NCBI GenBank assembly: GCA_026394265.1
Contig: JAPKYO010000066.1
Location: 49,257 to 113,256, forward strand
DNA from: Candidatus Bathyarchaeota archaeon
Lineage (GTDB): Archaea > Thermoproteota > Bathyarchaeia > TCS64
Direction: 5' to 3'
Length of the DNA: 64,000 bases
Notes under the pieces: model-generated
Databases searched by the model: none
What the model was told of the DNA's origin: nothing
What the model saw: the letters and a program-made list of their open reading frames with translations, nothing else
Translations under genes and position numbers: made by a program
In this document: positions 16,211 through 24,818 of the stretch, in pieces
Layout of the letters: the number at the start of each line of letters is the position of its first letter
How positions within the stretch are numbered: position 1 is the first letter of the stretch

Positions 16211-17638
16211 TCACCAGTCGCTCTTGCTCTCCACCCAGACCTTTGTCTCGGGGTGCATCTCGGGCCAGGTCCTTATGTACGCCTTCGCCTTGTCGGCGAG
16301 CTGCACGGTCTGGTCGTATCCCTGCTTCTTGATGAAGTCCTGTATCTCCTTCTTGGTCTTCCTCTTCGCATCCCACTTGTCCGCGTTGGCGACCCTGAGT
16401 AGGAAACGCGTGTAGTTGGACGCGGCGAGGCGTAGGTACTCCAGGTCGACCTTGTCGACGGTGTCGTACTTGCTGTGGCCGAAGCCACGCCCGGTGCTGG
16501 TCCGGATCGTCTCGGGGTCCCCGCCGCTCCCGCAGGGGACGCTGCGCAGGTAGAAGGGCCAGTGGTCGCTGTAGGGGCCGACGCGCTGGTAGTAGGGCAA
16601 CTCGGCCTTCATCTCCTTGGCGCACTTGTCCATGAATGGTTCGAGTTCGGGGAAGTCGTGTAGGATGACGCCCTTGCGTGTCTTGCTCCCGCCCGCGTCG
16701 AGGTTGAGCATGAAGCGGACGTCGTCCATCTCGTCGGCGTGCATGGCGGTGTAGTTGTAGCTGCCGTAGAGGCCGATCTCCTCGGCGCCGAAGCAGATAC
16801 AGCGGACGCGCCTCTTGAGCTTCTGCTTGGCCATGGCGAGGTTTCGGGCGATCTCCATCACGGTCACGGTGCCCGAGGCTGGGTCCTCCGCCCCCTGGCT
16901 GATGTCGTGCCCGTCGTAGTGGGAGCCGACGACGACGTACTCCTTGCTCTTCGACGTTCCGGGGACATCTGCGATGACGTTGTATGTCGTGACCTCCATG
17001 TTCTTGTCGGAGGTCTTGATCCTGATGGTGACCTCACCCTCCCGTTCGAGGGTTCTGACGAGGTACATTCCGTCCTCGTAACTGACGCTTATCGAGGGGA
17101 TGATGGGGCTGATGCCGCCGGTCTGCGGGCCGTAGGCGGGGTACTGGTTCATGAATATCCAGCCCTTCGCCCCCGCGAGGACGCTCCTCATGAACTTCTC
17201 CGACCTGTGGAGCGACCTCGTCATGCCCAGAGGGTTCGCGCTGCTCACCATGGCGATGTTGCCGTCGACCTCACCCTTCCTCTTCTCGTAGACGTCGACG
17301 GCTCCGTCCCCGAGCCAGACGAGCTTCGCCTCGACCTCCCCCGCTATGCTGTGGGGGAGGCTGATGCAGTCGATCTCCTTCTTGAAGGGGCTGATCATTG
17401 TGAGCTTGGCGGGGCCACGTTTCCAGCCGGGTATCTTGTAGCTCTCGTAGTGGGCGTCCGGGATGCCGTAACTCTTCAGCTTCTCCACCATGTATTTGAC
17501 CGAGTCCAGGTCACCAGGCGTGCCGGGGAACCTGCTCCCGTAGACATCGCATAACATCTTCAGGTTGTCCATCGGCTCGGAGGACGTGTAGATCTCCGAG
17601 ACTATCTTCTTGTCAACCTCAAGCCAAGGGTTGCTCAA
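16211..17638 (-). CDS. M28-family metallopeptidase with PA-like insert
   Basis: A 475-residue co-catalytic zinc aminopeptidase. Ligands and catalytic residues are visible: H240 and D242 (GSHYDGHD), D252 (GAEDPASG), E286-E287 (FGAEEIGLYGS), D314 (LNLDAGG) and H388 (FGHSKYDTVDKV). Residues about 90-215 form a protease-associated domain inserted between the N-terminal cap and the catalytic core. There is no signal peptide, so it is probably cytoplasmic. It would trim N-terminal residues from peptides; substrate preference is unknown. It follows, on the opposite strand, the SPFH gene. Confidence 0.93.
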   Translation of the reverse strand: MSNPWLEVDKKIVSEIYTSSEPMDNLKMLCDVYGSRFPGTPGDLDSVKYMVEKLKSYGIPDAHYESYKIPGWKRGPAKLTMISPFKKEIDCISLPHSIAGEVEAKLVWLGDGAVDVYEKRKGEVDGNIAMVSSANPLGMTRSLHRSEKFMRSVLAGAKGWIFMNQYPAYGPQTGGISPIIPSISVSYEDGMYLVRTLEREGEVTIRIKTSDKNMEVTTYNVIADVPGTSKSKEYVVVGSHYDGHDISQGAEDPASGTVTVMEIARNLAMAKQKLKRRVRCICFGAEEIGLYGSYNYTAMHADEMDDVRFMLNLDAGGSKTRKGVILHDFPELEPFMDKCAKEMKAELPYYQRVGPYSDHWPFYLRSVPCGSGGDPETIRTSTGRGFGHSKYDTVDKVDLEYLRLAASNYTRFLLRVANADKWDAKRKTKKEIQDFIKKQGYDQTVQLADKAKAYIRTWPEMHPETKVWVESKSDW

Positions 17639-17694
17639 AACACTCGCACCTGAGAATTGGTGCCCGGATGGGATTTAAGACCTTTCAAGGTCAC

Positions 17695-19071
17695 CTAACG
17701 CGTTTTAGGCTCACGGTTGTTTGCGAGGGAGGCCAGTATTCCCAGGGCGCAGAGTATGGAGAAGATGATGAAGGCGACGTTTATGCTCCCCGTCAGGGCG
17801 GGGTATACCTCGGGCACGATCTCGACCCTACCGATGAGCACGGCGAAGATGATCATCGTGATGCCCATGCTCATCATCTGCCCAGTCAACCTCATCGTGC
17901 CAAGGGTGGAGGAGGCGACGCCGTAGAGCCTCTTGTCAACCGAACTCATGATGGCGTTTGTGTTCGGCGATGAGAAGAGGGATAACCCGAAGCCGAGGAC
18001 GGCTAGGCTACCGATGACTATCAGCACGTTCGTCTGCGGGCTCAGGAAGATGAAGGGGACGAGCCCTATCATCGTCACAGCCATGCCTATGGCGGCGACC
18101 TTCCTCGGCTCCATCCGGTCTGACAACCTCCCCGCTATTGGGGAGAAGATGGCCTGAACCACGGGGGACGCGATCATGAGCAGCCCGGCCTCCTCGGGGC
18201 TCATCCCCTTGATGTACTGGAGGTAGAGGCTCATCAGGAACGTCACCGCGTACGTGGCGCTGAAGTTGATGAGGGCAGCCAGGTTGGAGAAGGTGAAGGT
18301 CCAGTTGCTCTTGAAGAGGTTTATGTCGAGAACCGGGTGCTCGGCGCGTGCCTCAACCCAGATGAATACGCCGCCACCTACGAGCCCCAGCGCGATCGGT
18401 ACGAGGCTGCTAGCCGACGGAACCAGTGAGAAGCCGTACATCAGCGACAGGAGCATGAGGCTGTAGACGAGGGAGCCCTTGATGTCGAAGCTCTCCCCGA
18501 CGGCTTCCTTCCACTCGCCCTTGAGGCGCCAGACCATGAAGAGCACGGCGAGTGCGCCCAGCCCCGCTGTTAGGAAGAGAATGCTGCGCCAGCCGAGGGA
18601 GTCCGTGAGTAGCCCGCCGAGGAATGGGCCGACGGATAACCCAACGTAGACCGAAGCCGCGTTTATGCCAAGTATCGCCCCCTTCTCCCTGGGCGGGGTG
18701 ACGCTGACGAGTATCGCGACGCCCGTTCCGAATATCATCGCGGAGGACACGCCCTGGAGCGCCCTGAGGAGGATGATGGTTGAAGCCGACGGGTAGACGC
18801 CGAGAAGCAGCGACGAGAACGTGAAGGCCGCGGTGCCATACACGAAGACTCGTCGCCGCCCGTAGATGTCCGCGAGGCGCCCGAAGGGCACGAGGAACAT
18901 GGCGGAGGCGAGCAGGTACGCGAGACTCGCCCAACTCATCGTGATGGCGTCGAGGCCGAACTCGCTGCTGATGCTCGGGAGGGCGATGTTGAAGCTGCTT
19001 GAGGCGAAGGGCGTCAGGAATGAGGTCATCGTCACGACGAGTAAGACGATCCGCCGATCAACGTCACTCAA
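17695..19071 (-). CDS. MFS multidrug-type transporter
   Basis: 458 residues with about 14 hydrophobic segments, as in the DHA2 (EmrB/QacA) drug:H+ antiporters. Motif A is FGRLADIYGRRRVFV between segments 2 and 3. Motif C-like GINAASVYVGLSVGPFLGGLL is in segment 5. A second motif-A copy GRLSDRMEPRKVAAIG lies in the C-terminal half. Such proteins expel hydrophobic compounds using the proton gradient. There is no adjacent regulator. It is separated from DUF47 downstream by 66 nt and from the M28 gene by 57 nt, so a run of minus-strand genes is possible. Confidence 0.92.
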   Translation of the reverse strand: MSDVDRRIVLLVVTMTSFLTPFASSSFNIALPSISSEFGLDAITMSWASLAYLLASAMFLVPFGRLADIYGRRRVFVYGTAAFTFSSLLLGVYPSASTIILLRALQGVSSAMIFGTGVAILVSVTPPREKGAILGINAASVYVGLSVGPFLGGLLTDSLGWRSILFLTAGLGALAVLFMVWRLKGEWKEAVGESFDIKGSLVYSLMLLSLMYGFSLVPSASSLVPIALGLVGGGVFIWVEARAEHPVLDINLFKSNWTFTFSNLAALINFSATYAVTFLMSLYLQYIKGMSPEEAGLLMIASPVVQAIFSPIAGRLSDRMEPRKVAAIGMAVTMIGLVPFIFLSPQTNVLIVIGSLAVLGFGLSLFSSPNTNAIMSSVDKRLYGVASSTLGTMRLTGQMMSMGITMIIFAVLIGRVEIVPEVYPALTGSINVAFIIFSILCALGILASLANNREPKTR

Positions 19072-19136
19072 ACAGCCGACACCACGGGAAACCTGACCTA
19101 TGGGAGGAAAACCCTGCGTATAAAAGCCCTACGGGG

Positions 19137-19814
19137 TCAGAGAAGCGGCGCGGTGACCGCTATCACGCGGACCTCGTCGCAGCTGTCCTCGCAGCGGTCG
19201 GTGATCGTCTCGAGGGCATCCATGAATTCGGAGAGGAGGATCGCCTGACCAATCTCGACATCCTTCGCCTTGAGCCCCGAGATGAATCCCCTCGCACGCT
19301 GGTAGAGCCCATCCATCCGCTCCTCAAGCCTCTCGACCTCGTCAGCCGCCTTGAGCGCGTCCTGGAACTCCCTGTTCGTCAGCTTCTCGATGCAGTCGTC
19401 CAGCTTAATGACGCAGCTCTTGATGGTCTGCGCCATCTCTACGGTGGTCTTCTTCACGTCCTCGGACATATCCTTGAGGCTGAACTCGACGAGGATGCGT
19501 CCCGTCTCGTTTATCCAGTCGATGACGTCGTCGGTCTGTCTCGCGAGGCGCATGAGGTCCTCCCGCTCGGATACGGGAAGGTCGCCCTTGGCCAGCTCCC
19601 CGATGATCTTGCGCTTGAGGAGGTCCGCCTCCTTCTCCTTGAGCTTGAGAATCTCGAAGCTCCGCATTAGGTCCTCCCTCTTGCCCGCGAGGGCGAAGCC
19701 GATGCAGCGGTCAAGCTGCTCGATCGCCATAACTGTGGCTTGGGAGTGTTCCAGCACCATGCTTATCGCGAGGACCTTTCGGCGGGTCTTCAGCCAACTC
19801 TCGAGGGGTTTCAC
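19137..19814 (-). CDS. DUF47 (PhoU-like) protein
   Basis: A 225-residue all-helical protein of the DUF47/COG1392 family, distant relatives of PhoU. Recognisable are MAIEQLDRCIGFAL, the acidic KEKEADLLKRKIIGELAKG helix, RLARQTDDVIDWIN and SEFMDALETITDRCEDSCDEVR, the typical E/D-rich C-terminal helix. Family members usually sit next to Pit phosphate transporters and control phosphate uptake. Here it is the last gene of an ABC importer operon, 14 nt after the second ATPase. This suggests control of that importer, possibly of an oxyanion such as phosphate (inference). Confidence 0.88.
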   Translation of the reverse strand: MKPLESWLKTRRKVLAISMVLEHSQATVMAIEQLDRCIGFALAGKREDLMRSFEILKLKEKEADLLKRKIIGELAKGDLPVSEREDLMRLARQTDDVIDWINETGRILVEFSLKDMSEDVKKTTVEMAQTIKSCVIKLDDCIEKLTNREFQDALKAADEVERLEERMDGLYQRARGFISGLKAKDVEIGQAILLSEFMDALETITDRCEDSCDEVRVIAVTAPLL

Positions 19815-19828
19815 ATTATCAACTCCGT

Positions 19829-20938
19829 TTACTCAAGTGATAGAGCTTTCTCTAGTCCCTCCTCGGGGAGCCTGTATATTAGTAGGTTCTCCTCGGGCAG
19901 GGTCACGTACGCCTTGTCTCCGGCTGCGAAGCTCGACTCGTCGCCGGTTATCGGCGTCTTTACTAGTAGGGTTACACCGTTCTCGGCGCGTATATCGTAC
20001 CTGATGGTGTCGCCGACGAAGCTCGCCCCGACGATCTCGCAGGTCCAGGTGTTGCCCTTCCTCGGCTTCGGTGACAGATCCAGGAACTCGGGGCGGATGG
20101 CGAGGACGCACGCTTCGCCCTTCTCGGGGGAGAACTCGCCACGTGTGGCTGCGTTGAGCTTTGACCCACCCACGTTGACGCTTATGCCCGCATCCCTCGT
20201 GGCGGTCACCTCACCCGTCATGAAGTTCGCCTCTCCGAGGAACTTGGCGGTGAATATCTCCTTCGGCCTCAGGTAGAGTTGCATAGGCGGACCGACCTCG
20301 ACTATCCTCCCCGCCCTCATGATGACGATCCTGTCCGAGACAGAGAGAGCCTCCTCCTGGTCGTGTGTGACGTGGATCGCGGTGAGGCCGAGGTCCTTGA
20401 CGAGCTTCCTGAGTTCGTAGCGGAGGACGGTCCTGACCTTTAGGTCGAGGGCGCCGAGTGGCTCGTCGAGGAGCAGGAGTGTGGAGCCCGAGGTGAGTGC
20501 GCGGGATATGGCTGTCTTCTGCCTCGCGCCGCCGCTCAGCTCCTTGGGGTAGAGGGAGACGTAGCCCTCGAGGTTCATCATGTGCAGCATCTCCTCGACG
20601 GGCCCCATGCGCTCCGGTGGTGATACCCCACGGACCATGAGGCCGTAGGAGACGTTGTCGTAGACGTTCATGTGGGGGAAGAGGGCGATCTCCTGGAAGA
20701 CGTAGCCGACGCCCCTGTCCTCGATTGGGAGCGGGGTGACCCTGTTGCCGTTGATAGAGACGTCGCCGGCGTCCGGCTGGATGATGCCCGCTATAGACTT
20801 GATGAGTGTGGTCTTTCCGCAGCCGCTTGGGCCGACGATGGTGAGGTACTCGCCGTCCTTTATTGTGAGGTCGACGCCGTTGAGGGCTGTGACCTTCCCG
20901 TACGTCTTCCTTAGCCCCTCGGCTCTGATCTCCGGCAT
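19829..20938 (-). CDS. ABC importer ATPase with TOBE domain (second ATPase)
   Basis: 369 residues. Walker A GPSGCGKTT is near residue 36, the signature is LSGGARQK (A where Q is usual), and Walker B is LLLLDEPLGALD. The switch His is in IHVTHDQEEAL. The last 110 residues form a TOBE regulatory domain, as in PotA/FbpC/ModC/SugC importers. The ATG directly abuts the stop of the preceding ATPase (no gap), so they are translated together. It is paralogous to that ATPase; the two probably form a heterodimer on the fused permease. Confidence 0.95.
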   Translation of the reverse strand: MPEIRAEGLRKTYGKVTALNGVDLTIKDGEYLTIVGPSGCGKTTLIKSIAGIIQPDAGDVSINGNRVTPLPIEDRGVGYVFQEIALFPHMNVYDNVSYGLMVRGVSPPERMGPVEEMLHMMNLEGYVSLYPKELSGGARQKTAISRALTSGSTLLLLDEPLGALDLKVRTVLRYELRKLVKDLGLTAIHVTHDQEEALSVSDRIVIMRAGRIVEVGPPMQLYLRPKEIFTAKFLGEANFMTGEVTATRDAGISVNVGGSKLNAATRGEFSPEKGEACVLAIRPEFLDLSPKPRKGNTWTCEIVGASFVGDTIRYDIRAENGVTLLVKTPITGDESSFAAGDKAYVTLPEENLLIYRLPEEGLEKALSLE

Positions 20939-22048
20939 CTAGTTCGCCTCCAATTCGCTCGGGAGGCCGAGCGTCGGGTACTCGTAGATGTGCGTGTTCC
21001 CCGGGTCGAAACTTACACTAACCCAGTCTCCCTGGTTGATCTCTGTCTTCGCCTCCTTTATTGGGGCGCGTGAGGCGATCTCGTCGCCGTTTGTGAGTTT
21101 GACGACGTAGCGGGTGAAACTTCCGAGGAAATGGACCGCTGTTACCTCGCCTGAGTGCCTGTTTGGCTCGTCGCCCCTCGGCTCGGGGGTGATCGAGACG
21201 TTCTCCTCCCTGATCGCCACTATGATGGCTTCCCCGGGTTCGAAGCTCGGGTCCCGCACCCTGATGTTGAGGCCCTCCCTAAGCCTCAGTGTGCTGCCTT
21301 CCTTCGATCGGCTCTCGACTATGGCTTCGAGGAAGTTTGTGTTGCCGACGAAGTTGGCGACGAATATCTTCTCGGGGCGGTTGTAGACGTGGTATGGTGT
21401 CCCGTATTGCTGGAGGTGGCCCTTGCGGAGCACGAGTATCCGGTCACCTATGGTCATCGCCTCCTCCTGATCGTGTGTAACGTGGATGACGGTGAATCCG
21501 GACTCCTTTGCGAGTTTCCTTAGTTCGCCCCTGAGTTCGAGGCGTAGCCTCACGTCTAGGGCGCCGAGTGGCTCGTCGAGTAGGAGGAGCTTTGCGCCCG
21601 AGGCGAGCCCCCTGGCGAGGGCTACGCGCTGCTGCATACCGCCGCTCAGCTCGTTTGGGTACGCGTCCGCCCTCTTGTCGAGTCTGACGAGTGTGAGCAC
21701 CCGCATCGCGGTCTCCTCGGCGGTTGCTCTGTCGATGTCTTTGGCGAGTGGGCCGAACATGACGTTTTCGAGGACGGTCATGTGGGGGAAGAGCGCGTAG
21801 GTCTGGGGGACGTAGACGGCGTTCCGGTCCTCCGCGGCAACGTCGTTGGCCTTCTCGCCGTCGATGTAGACTTCGCCCTCGTCGGGCCTGAGTATCCCGG
21901 CTATCGATCTTAGTAGTGTGGTCTTCCCGCTCCCCGTCGAGCCGAGGACGCATAGGTACTCGCGGTCCTTGACCTCAAACGTGACATCATCTAATGCCTT
22001 GAGGGCGCCGAAGCGCTTCGTCACGTTGATCAGGCGGAGGGAGGGCAT
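20939..22048 (-). CDS. ABC importer ATPase with TOBE domain (first ATPase)
   Basis: 369 residues. Walker A GSTGSGKTT, canonical LSGGMQQ signature, Walker B LLLLDEPLGALD and switch His in VIHVTHDQEEAM. A C-terminal TOBE domain covers about residues 240-365. The family is that of the Fe(III), sulfate, molybdate, thiamine and polyamine importers. Start and stop abut the permease (22049) and the second ATPase (20938) with zero spacing. Having two full-length ATPases of equal size in one importer operon is unusual for this group, which normally uses a homodimer. Confidence 0.95.
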   Translation of the reverse strand: MPSLRLINVTKRFGALKALDDVTFEVKDREYLCVLGSTGSGKTTLLRSIAGILRPDEGEVYIDGEKANDVAAEDRNAVYVPQTYALFPHMTVLENVMFGPLAKDIDRATAEETAMRVLTLVRLDKRADAYPNELSGGMQQRVALARGLASGAKLLLLDEPLGALDVRLRLELRGELRKLAKESGFTVIHVTHDQEEAMTIGDRILVLRKGHLQQYGTPYHVYNRPEKIFVANFVGNTNFLEAIVESRSKEGSTLRLREGLNIRVRDPSFEPGEAIIVAIREENVSITPEPRGDEPNRHSGEVTAVHFLGSFTRYVVKLTNGDEIASRAPIKEAKTEINQGDWVSVSFDPGNTHIYEYPTLGLPSELEAN

Positions 22049-23689
22049 CTACTTCTTCCTCCTGTAGACGATGAGCCTGAGGGCGAGGAGCGCTGCGAAG
22101 GATGTGAGCACGAGGAAGGCGATGCCGAGGGCGATCTCCGAGTCCGTGACAGGAATCTGGTGCTTCACCCACGAGACGAGTAGCACTGGGGCGGTCTTGA
22201 GTGTCTGTGAGACCGCGGTCGCGGCGCCCGTTTCGTCGACGCTCCTCGTGAAGACGAGTATCGCCCCCGAGAGGAAGCTGTACTTGGTGAGGGGGATGAT
22301 GATCTTCCTGAAGACGTGTAGGGGCTTGCTTCCGAGTGTCCTCGCGGTCTCCTCCATCTCCTCGGGTATCCCCTCTATGGCGGCCGCCATAGCCTGGACG
22401 AAGTAGGTGTATGTGATGGTCATGTGGGAGAAGACGAGTATCCAGAACTCGGGGATGAATGTGAATGAGCGCCAGAAGAATCCGAGGGAGACGCCGAGGG
22501 CGACGCTGGGGACGACGATTGGGACGTTGACGACGGCGTCCAGCAGCGTCGTGCCGAATTTCCCGAGTCTCTTCCTCGCGACCAGTACAGCGACGGGCAG
22601 CCCCGCGACAATGTTAATGAGCGTCACGAGGACGCCGATGCCGTAGGAGAGCGCCATGGATTGCCAGAAGCTCGCCCAGACGCCTGTGCCGAATAACGCG
22701 TTCTGGAGGGTCCCGTCGGTCAACGCGCCGATGGCGGGGAGGGTGATGTAGATGGATGGGACCAGCACGAAGAGGGCGAAGATCAGCAGCGTCGCCCCGT
22801 CCCTGAAGTTTACGCTCCTCTTCGAGCTGAGCCTCGCCTCGGGCCCGGGGAAGACGGTGTTGATGGGTATCTTCAACCTGTTCCCGAGGAGGCGGATGAG
22901 GGCGAAGACCGCCACGGAGGATAGGATGAGTGTGAAGCTGACAAGGACCATCGGCCCCTCGAGCCCGGCGTCCTTCGCGTTCTTGATGAAGACTGGGCCG
23001 TTCTCGAAGAGCCCCGCGACTATGACTGTTGCGCCCGTCTCTGAGAGCGATCTGGCGAAGGCGAGTAGGAAGGCGGCGATGAGGCTGGGTCTGAGGAGGG
23101 GGAGCGTCACCGTCCTCGCGATGGTGAAGGGGCGGGCGCCGAGGGTCTTCGCGGCGGTCTCGTAGATCGTGTTATGCGCCATGAGCGCGCCGACCATGAC
23201 CCTTACGACGACCGGGAAGGAGAAGGCGAAGTGGAGTAGGAGGACGAGGACGAGGCCGGGGGGGATTGAGAAGCCGAGGACGCTCACGGGGCCGGTGTTT
23301 CCCCAGAAGAGGAGGGTGGAGAAGCCGAGTGCGACGGTGGGGATGACGAAGGGGATGTCGGCGAGGGCGTCCACGATGTTGATCCAGCGTGAGCGCCCGC
23401 GTGAGATGAACCACGCTAGGGGGAGGCCGGCGACGAGGTCTAGCGCCGCCACGGAGAGGGCGATGGCGAAGGACCAGAACACCGCGGACTCCGCCCGCGC
23501 GAGCAGCACGGGGTCGGATAAGACCTGCTCAATCAAGCCGAGCTTGAATGTGATGCCGAGGACGGGGGGGAGTAGTATGAACGCGACGAGGAAGATGACC
23601 GCCGCGGAGTAGACGAGCTTCTTGACGCGTGGGAGGGAGGACAGCTTATCGAGCGTCCTTGACACCACCCCAAACAAGCTACTCCCCAC
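22049..23689 (-). CDS. Fused ABC importer permease, two transmembrane domains
   Basis: A 546-residue protein with about 12 membrane segments, formed by two type I importer permease halves in tandem. The EAA coupling loops are visible: YETAAKTLGARPFTIARTVTLPLL (half 1) and MEETARTLGSKPLHVFRKIIIPLT (half 2). Fused permeases of this sort occur in FbpB (iron), ThiP (thiamine) and related systems. It is the first gene of permease-ATPase-ATPase-DUF47, all with no gaps or tiny ones. No substrate-binding protein lies in or next to the operon, so the cargo is unknown. Candidates are Fe(III), an oxyanion or thiamine. Confidence 0.93.
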   Translation of the reverse strand: MGSSLFGVVSRTLDKLSSLPRVKKLVYSAAVIFLVAFILLPPVLGITFKLGLIEQVLSDPVLLARAESAVFWSFAIALSVAALDLVAGLPLAWFISRGRSRWINIVDALADIPFVIPTVALGFSTLLFWGNTGPVSVLGFSIPPGLVLVLLLHFAFSFPVVVRVMVGALMAHNTIYETAAKTLGARPFTIARTVTLPLLRPSLIAAFLLAFARSLSETGATVIVAGLFENGPVFIKNAKDAGLEGPMVLVSFTLILSSVAVFALIRLLGNRLKIPINTVFPGPEARLSSKRSVNFRDGATLLIFALFVLVPSIYITLPAIGALTDGTLQNALFGTGVWASFWQSMALSYGIGVLVTLINIVAGLPVAVLVARKRLGKFGTTLLDAVVNVPIVVPSVALGVSLGFFWRSFTFIPEFWILVFSHMTITYTYFVQAMAAAIEGIPEEMEETARTLGSKPLHVFRKIIIPLTKYSFLSGAILVFTRSVDETGAATAVSQTLKTAPVLLVSWVKHQIPVTDSEIALGIAFLVLTSFAALLALRLIVYRRKK

Positions 23690-23888
23690 TGCATCCCCCC
23701 ATCTCTTTACTTTGACAGGTTTTCGTGATAAGAGATGTATGTTCAGCTTTATAATTTCCTTTCATAGAAAATATATCCAACGGTAAACTATGGTAACTAT
23801 ATAGATCAGAGGGTCACAAAGTAATTTGCTACGCGGGTCGATATGAAGGGGTCTGAAAAGTGATTTAAGCGGACCACATGAACCCTAT
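23690..23888. promoter_or_regulatory. Divergent promoter region of the ABC operon and the ATP-grasp gene
   Basis: This 199-nt gap separates two divergent units. It holds AT-rich stretches near 23740-23800 (TTTATAATT and ATATATCC) that could serve the minus-strand importer operon. No clear palindrome or riboswitch fold was seen. Confidence 0.4.
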
Positions 23889-24770
23889 TTGGCTGCCAAC
23901 TTGAGCGTGCTCATATACACAGACAACCCCGGCGTACAGGAGGTAAAGCTCGTCTCGGAGGAGCTGCGTAGGCGAGAGATACATGTGCACCTCATGGCGC
24001 CCTGGGACTTCACCCTCCCAAAGATGCCCGAGCTGGACGCCGGCGTCGTCTACGCCCCGAGCAACATGCTCCACAGGGGAAGCACATACGAACTCACCCA
24101 CAGGCTGCTCATACTCAGGGAGCTTGAGAGGAAAGCGGTAGTCGTCAACCCCGTCGAGTCGATGCTCCTCTACTCGAAGGAGCAGCTGACGATGAGGCTG
24201 AGCAGCCTCGGTCTCCCCCACCCGAAGACGATCGCGACGGAGAACGTCGAGGAGGCGTACAACTTCTCCCGCGAGCTGCTTGAGCAGGGGAGGGAGGTCG
24301 TCCTCAAGCCCACCTGCGGGGCGAGGGGTGTCGGGGTCACGAAACTCAGCGGCATCAGGAGGCGCGACGACCTCCTCCAGTTCCTCGTCTGGTACACGCG
24401 TGAGCACGCGGAGGGCGTCTACTACCTGCAGGAGTACATAAAGAACCTCGGCTACGATGTCCGATGCCTCGTGATCGACGGTAAGGTGATCGGGAGGGAG
24501 AGGCGATTCAACCAGAGGGACTTCCGCTACAACGTCGCCGTCGGTGGGCAGGCTGAGGCTTTCAATGATCCCATATACGATGACCTCTCGGTCGAGGTCG
24601 CCGAGGCGAGCGGGCTCAACATCTGCGGCGTGGACATCCTCCCGGGGGAGGACGGGAAGCCGTATGTGCTCGAGGCGAACTGCTACCCCGGCTACAAGGC
24701 GCTGATGGACGCCACCGGCATCCCCGTGCACGAGAAGATAGCCGACTACCTGCAGAGCCTGCTTCGGTAA
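23889..24770 (+). CDS. RimK-family ATP-grasp ligase
   Basis: This 293-residue ATP-grasp enzyme of the RimK/LysX/MptN group joins an amino acid, often glutamate, to a carboxyl group using ATP. ATP-grasp blocks: MLLYSKEQLTMRLSSLGLPHPKT, VVLKPTCGARGVGVTKL (ATP-binding Lys and Gly-rich loop), YYLQEYIKNLGYDVRCLVIDGKVI and GVDILPGEDGKPYVLEANCYPGY (metal-binding Glu/Asn). The start is TTG 23889; TTG 23901 is possible. No lysine, arginine or methanopterin genes are adjacent, so the substrate stays open. Confidence 0.88.
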   Translation: MAANLSVLIYTDNPGVQEVKLVSEELRRREIHVHLMAPWDFTLPKMPELDAGVVYAPSNMLHRGSTYELTHRLLILRELERKAVVVNPVESMLLYSKEQLTMRLSSLGLPHPKTIATENVEEAYNFSRELLEQGREVVLKPTCGARGVGVTKLSGIRRRDDLLQFLVWYTREHAEGVYYLQEYIKNLGYDVRCLVIDGKVIGRERRFNQRDFRYNVAVGGQAEAFNDPIYDDLSVEVAEASGLNICGVDILPGEDGKPYVLEANCYPGYKALMDATGIPVHEKIADYLQSLLR

Positions 24771-24818
24771 CTCCTCTTCCTAGTTCTGTTTGTCGGTGGA
24801 TTGTTTTCGGGTGTTGTT

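Noticed and set aside
16739..17554. A long frame antisense to the M28 peptidase
   Set aside because: Antisense shadow of a GC-rich gene with complete M28 motifs on the other strand.
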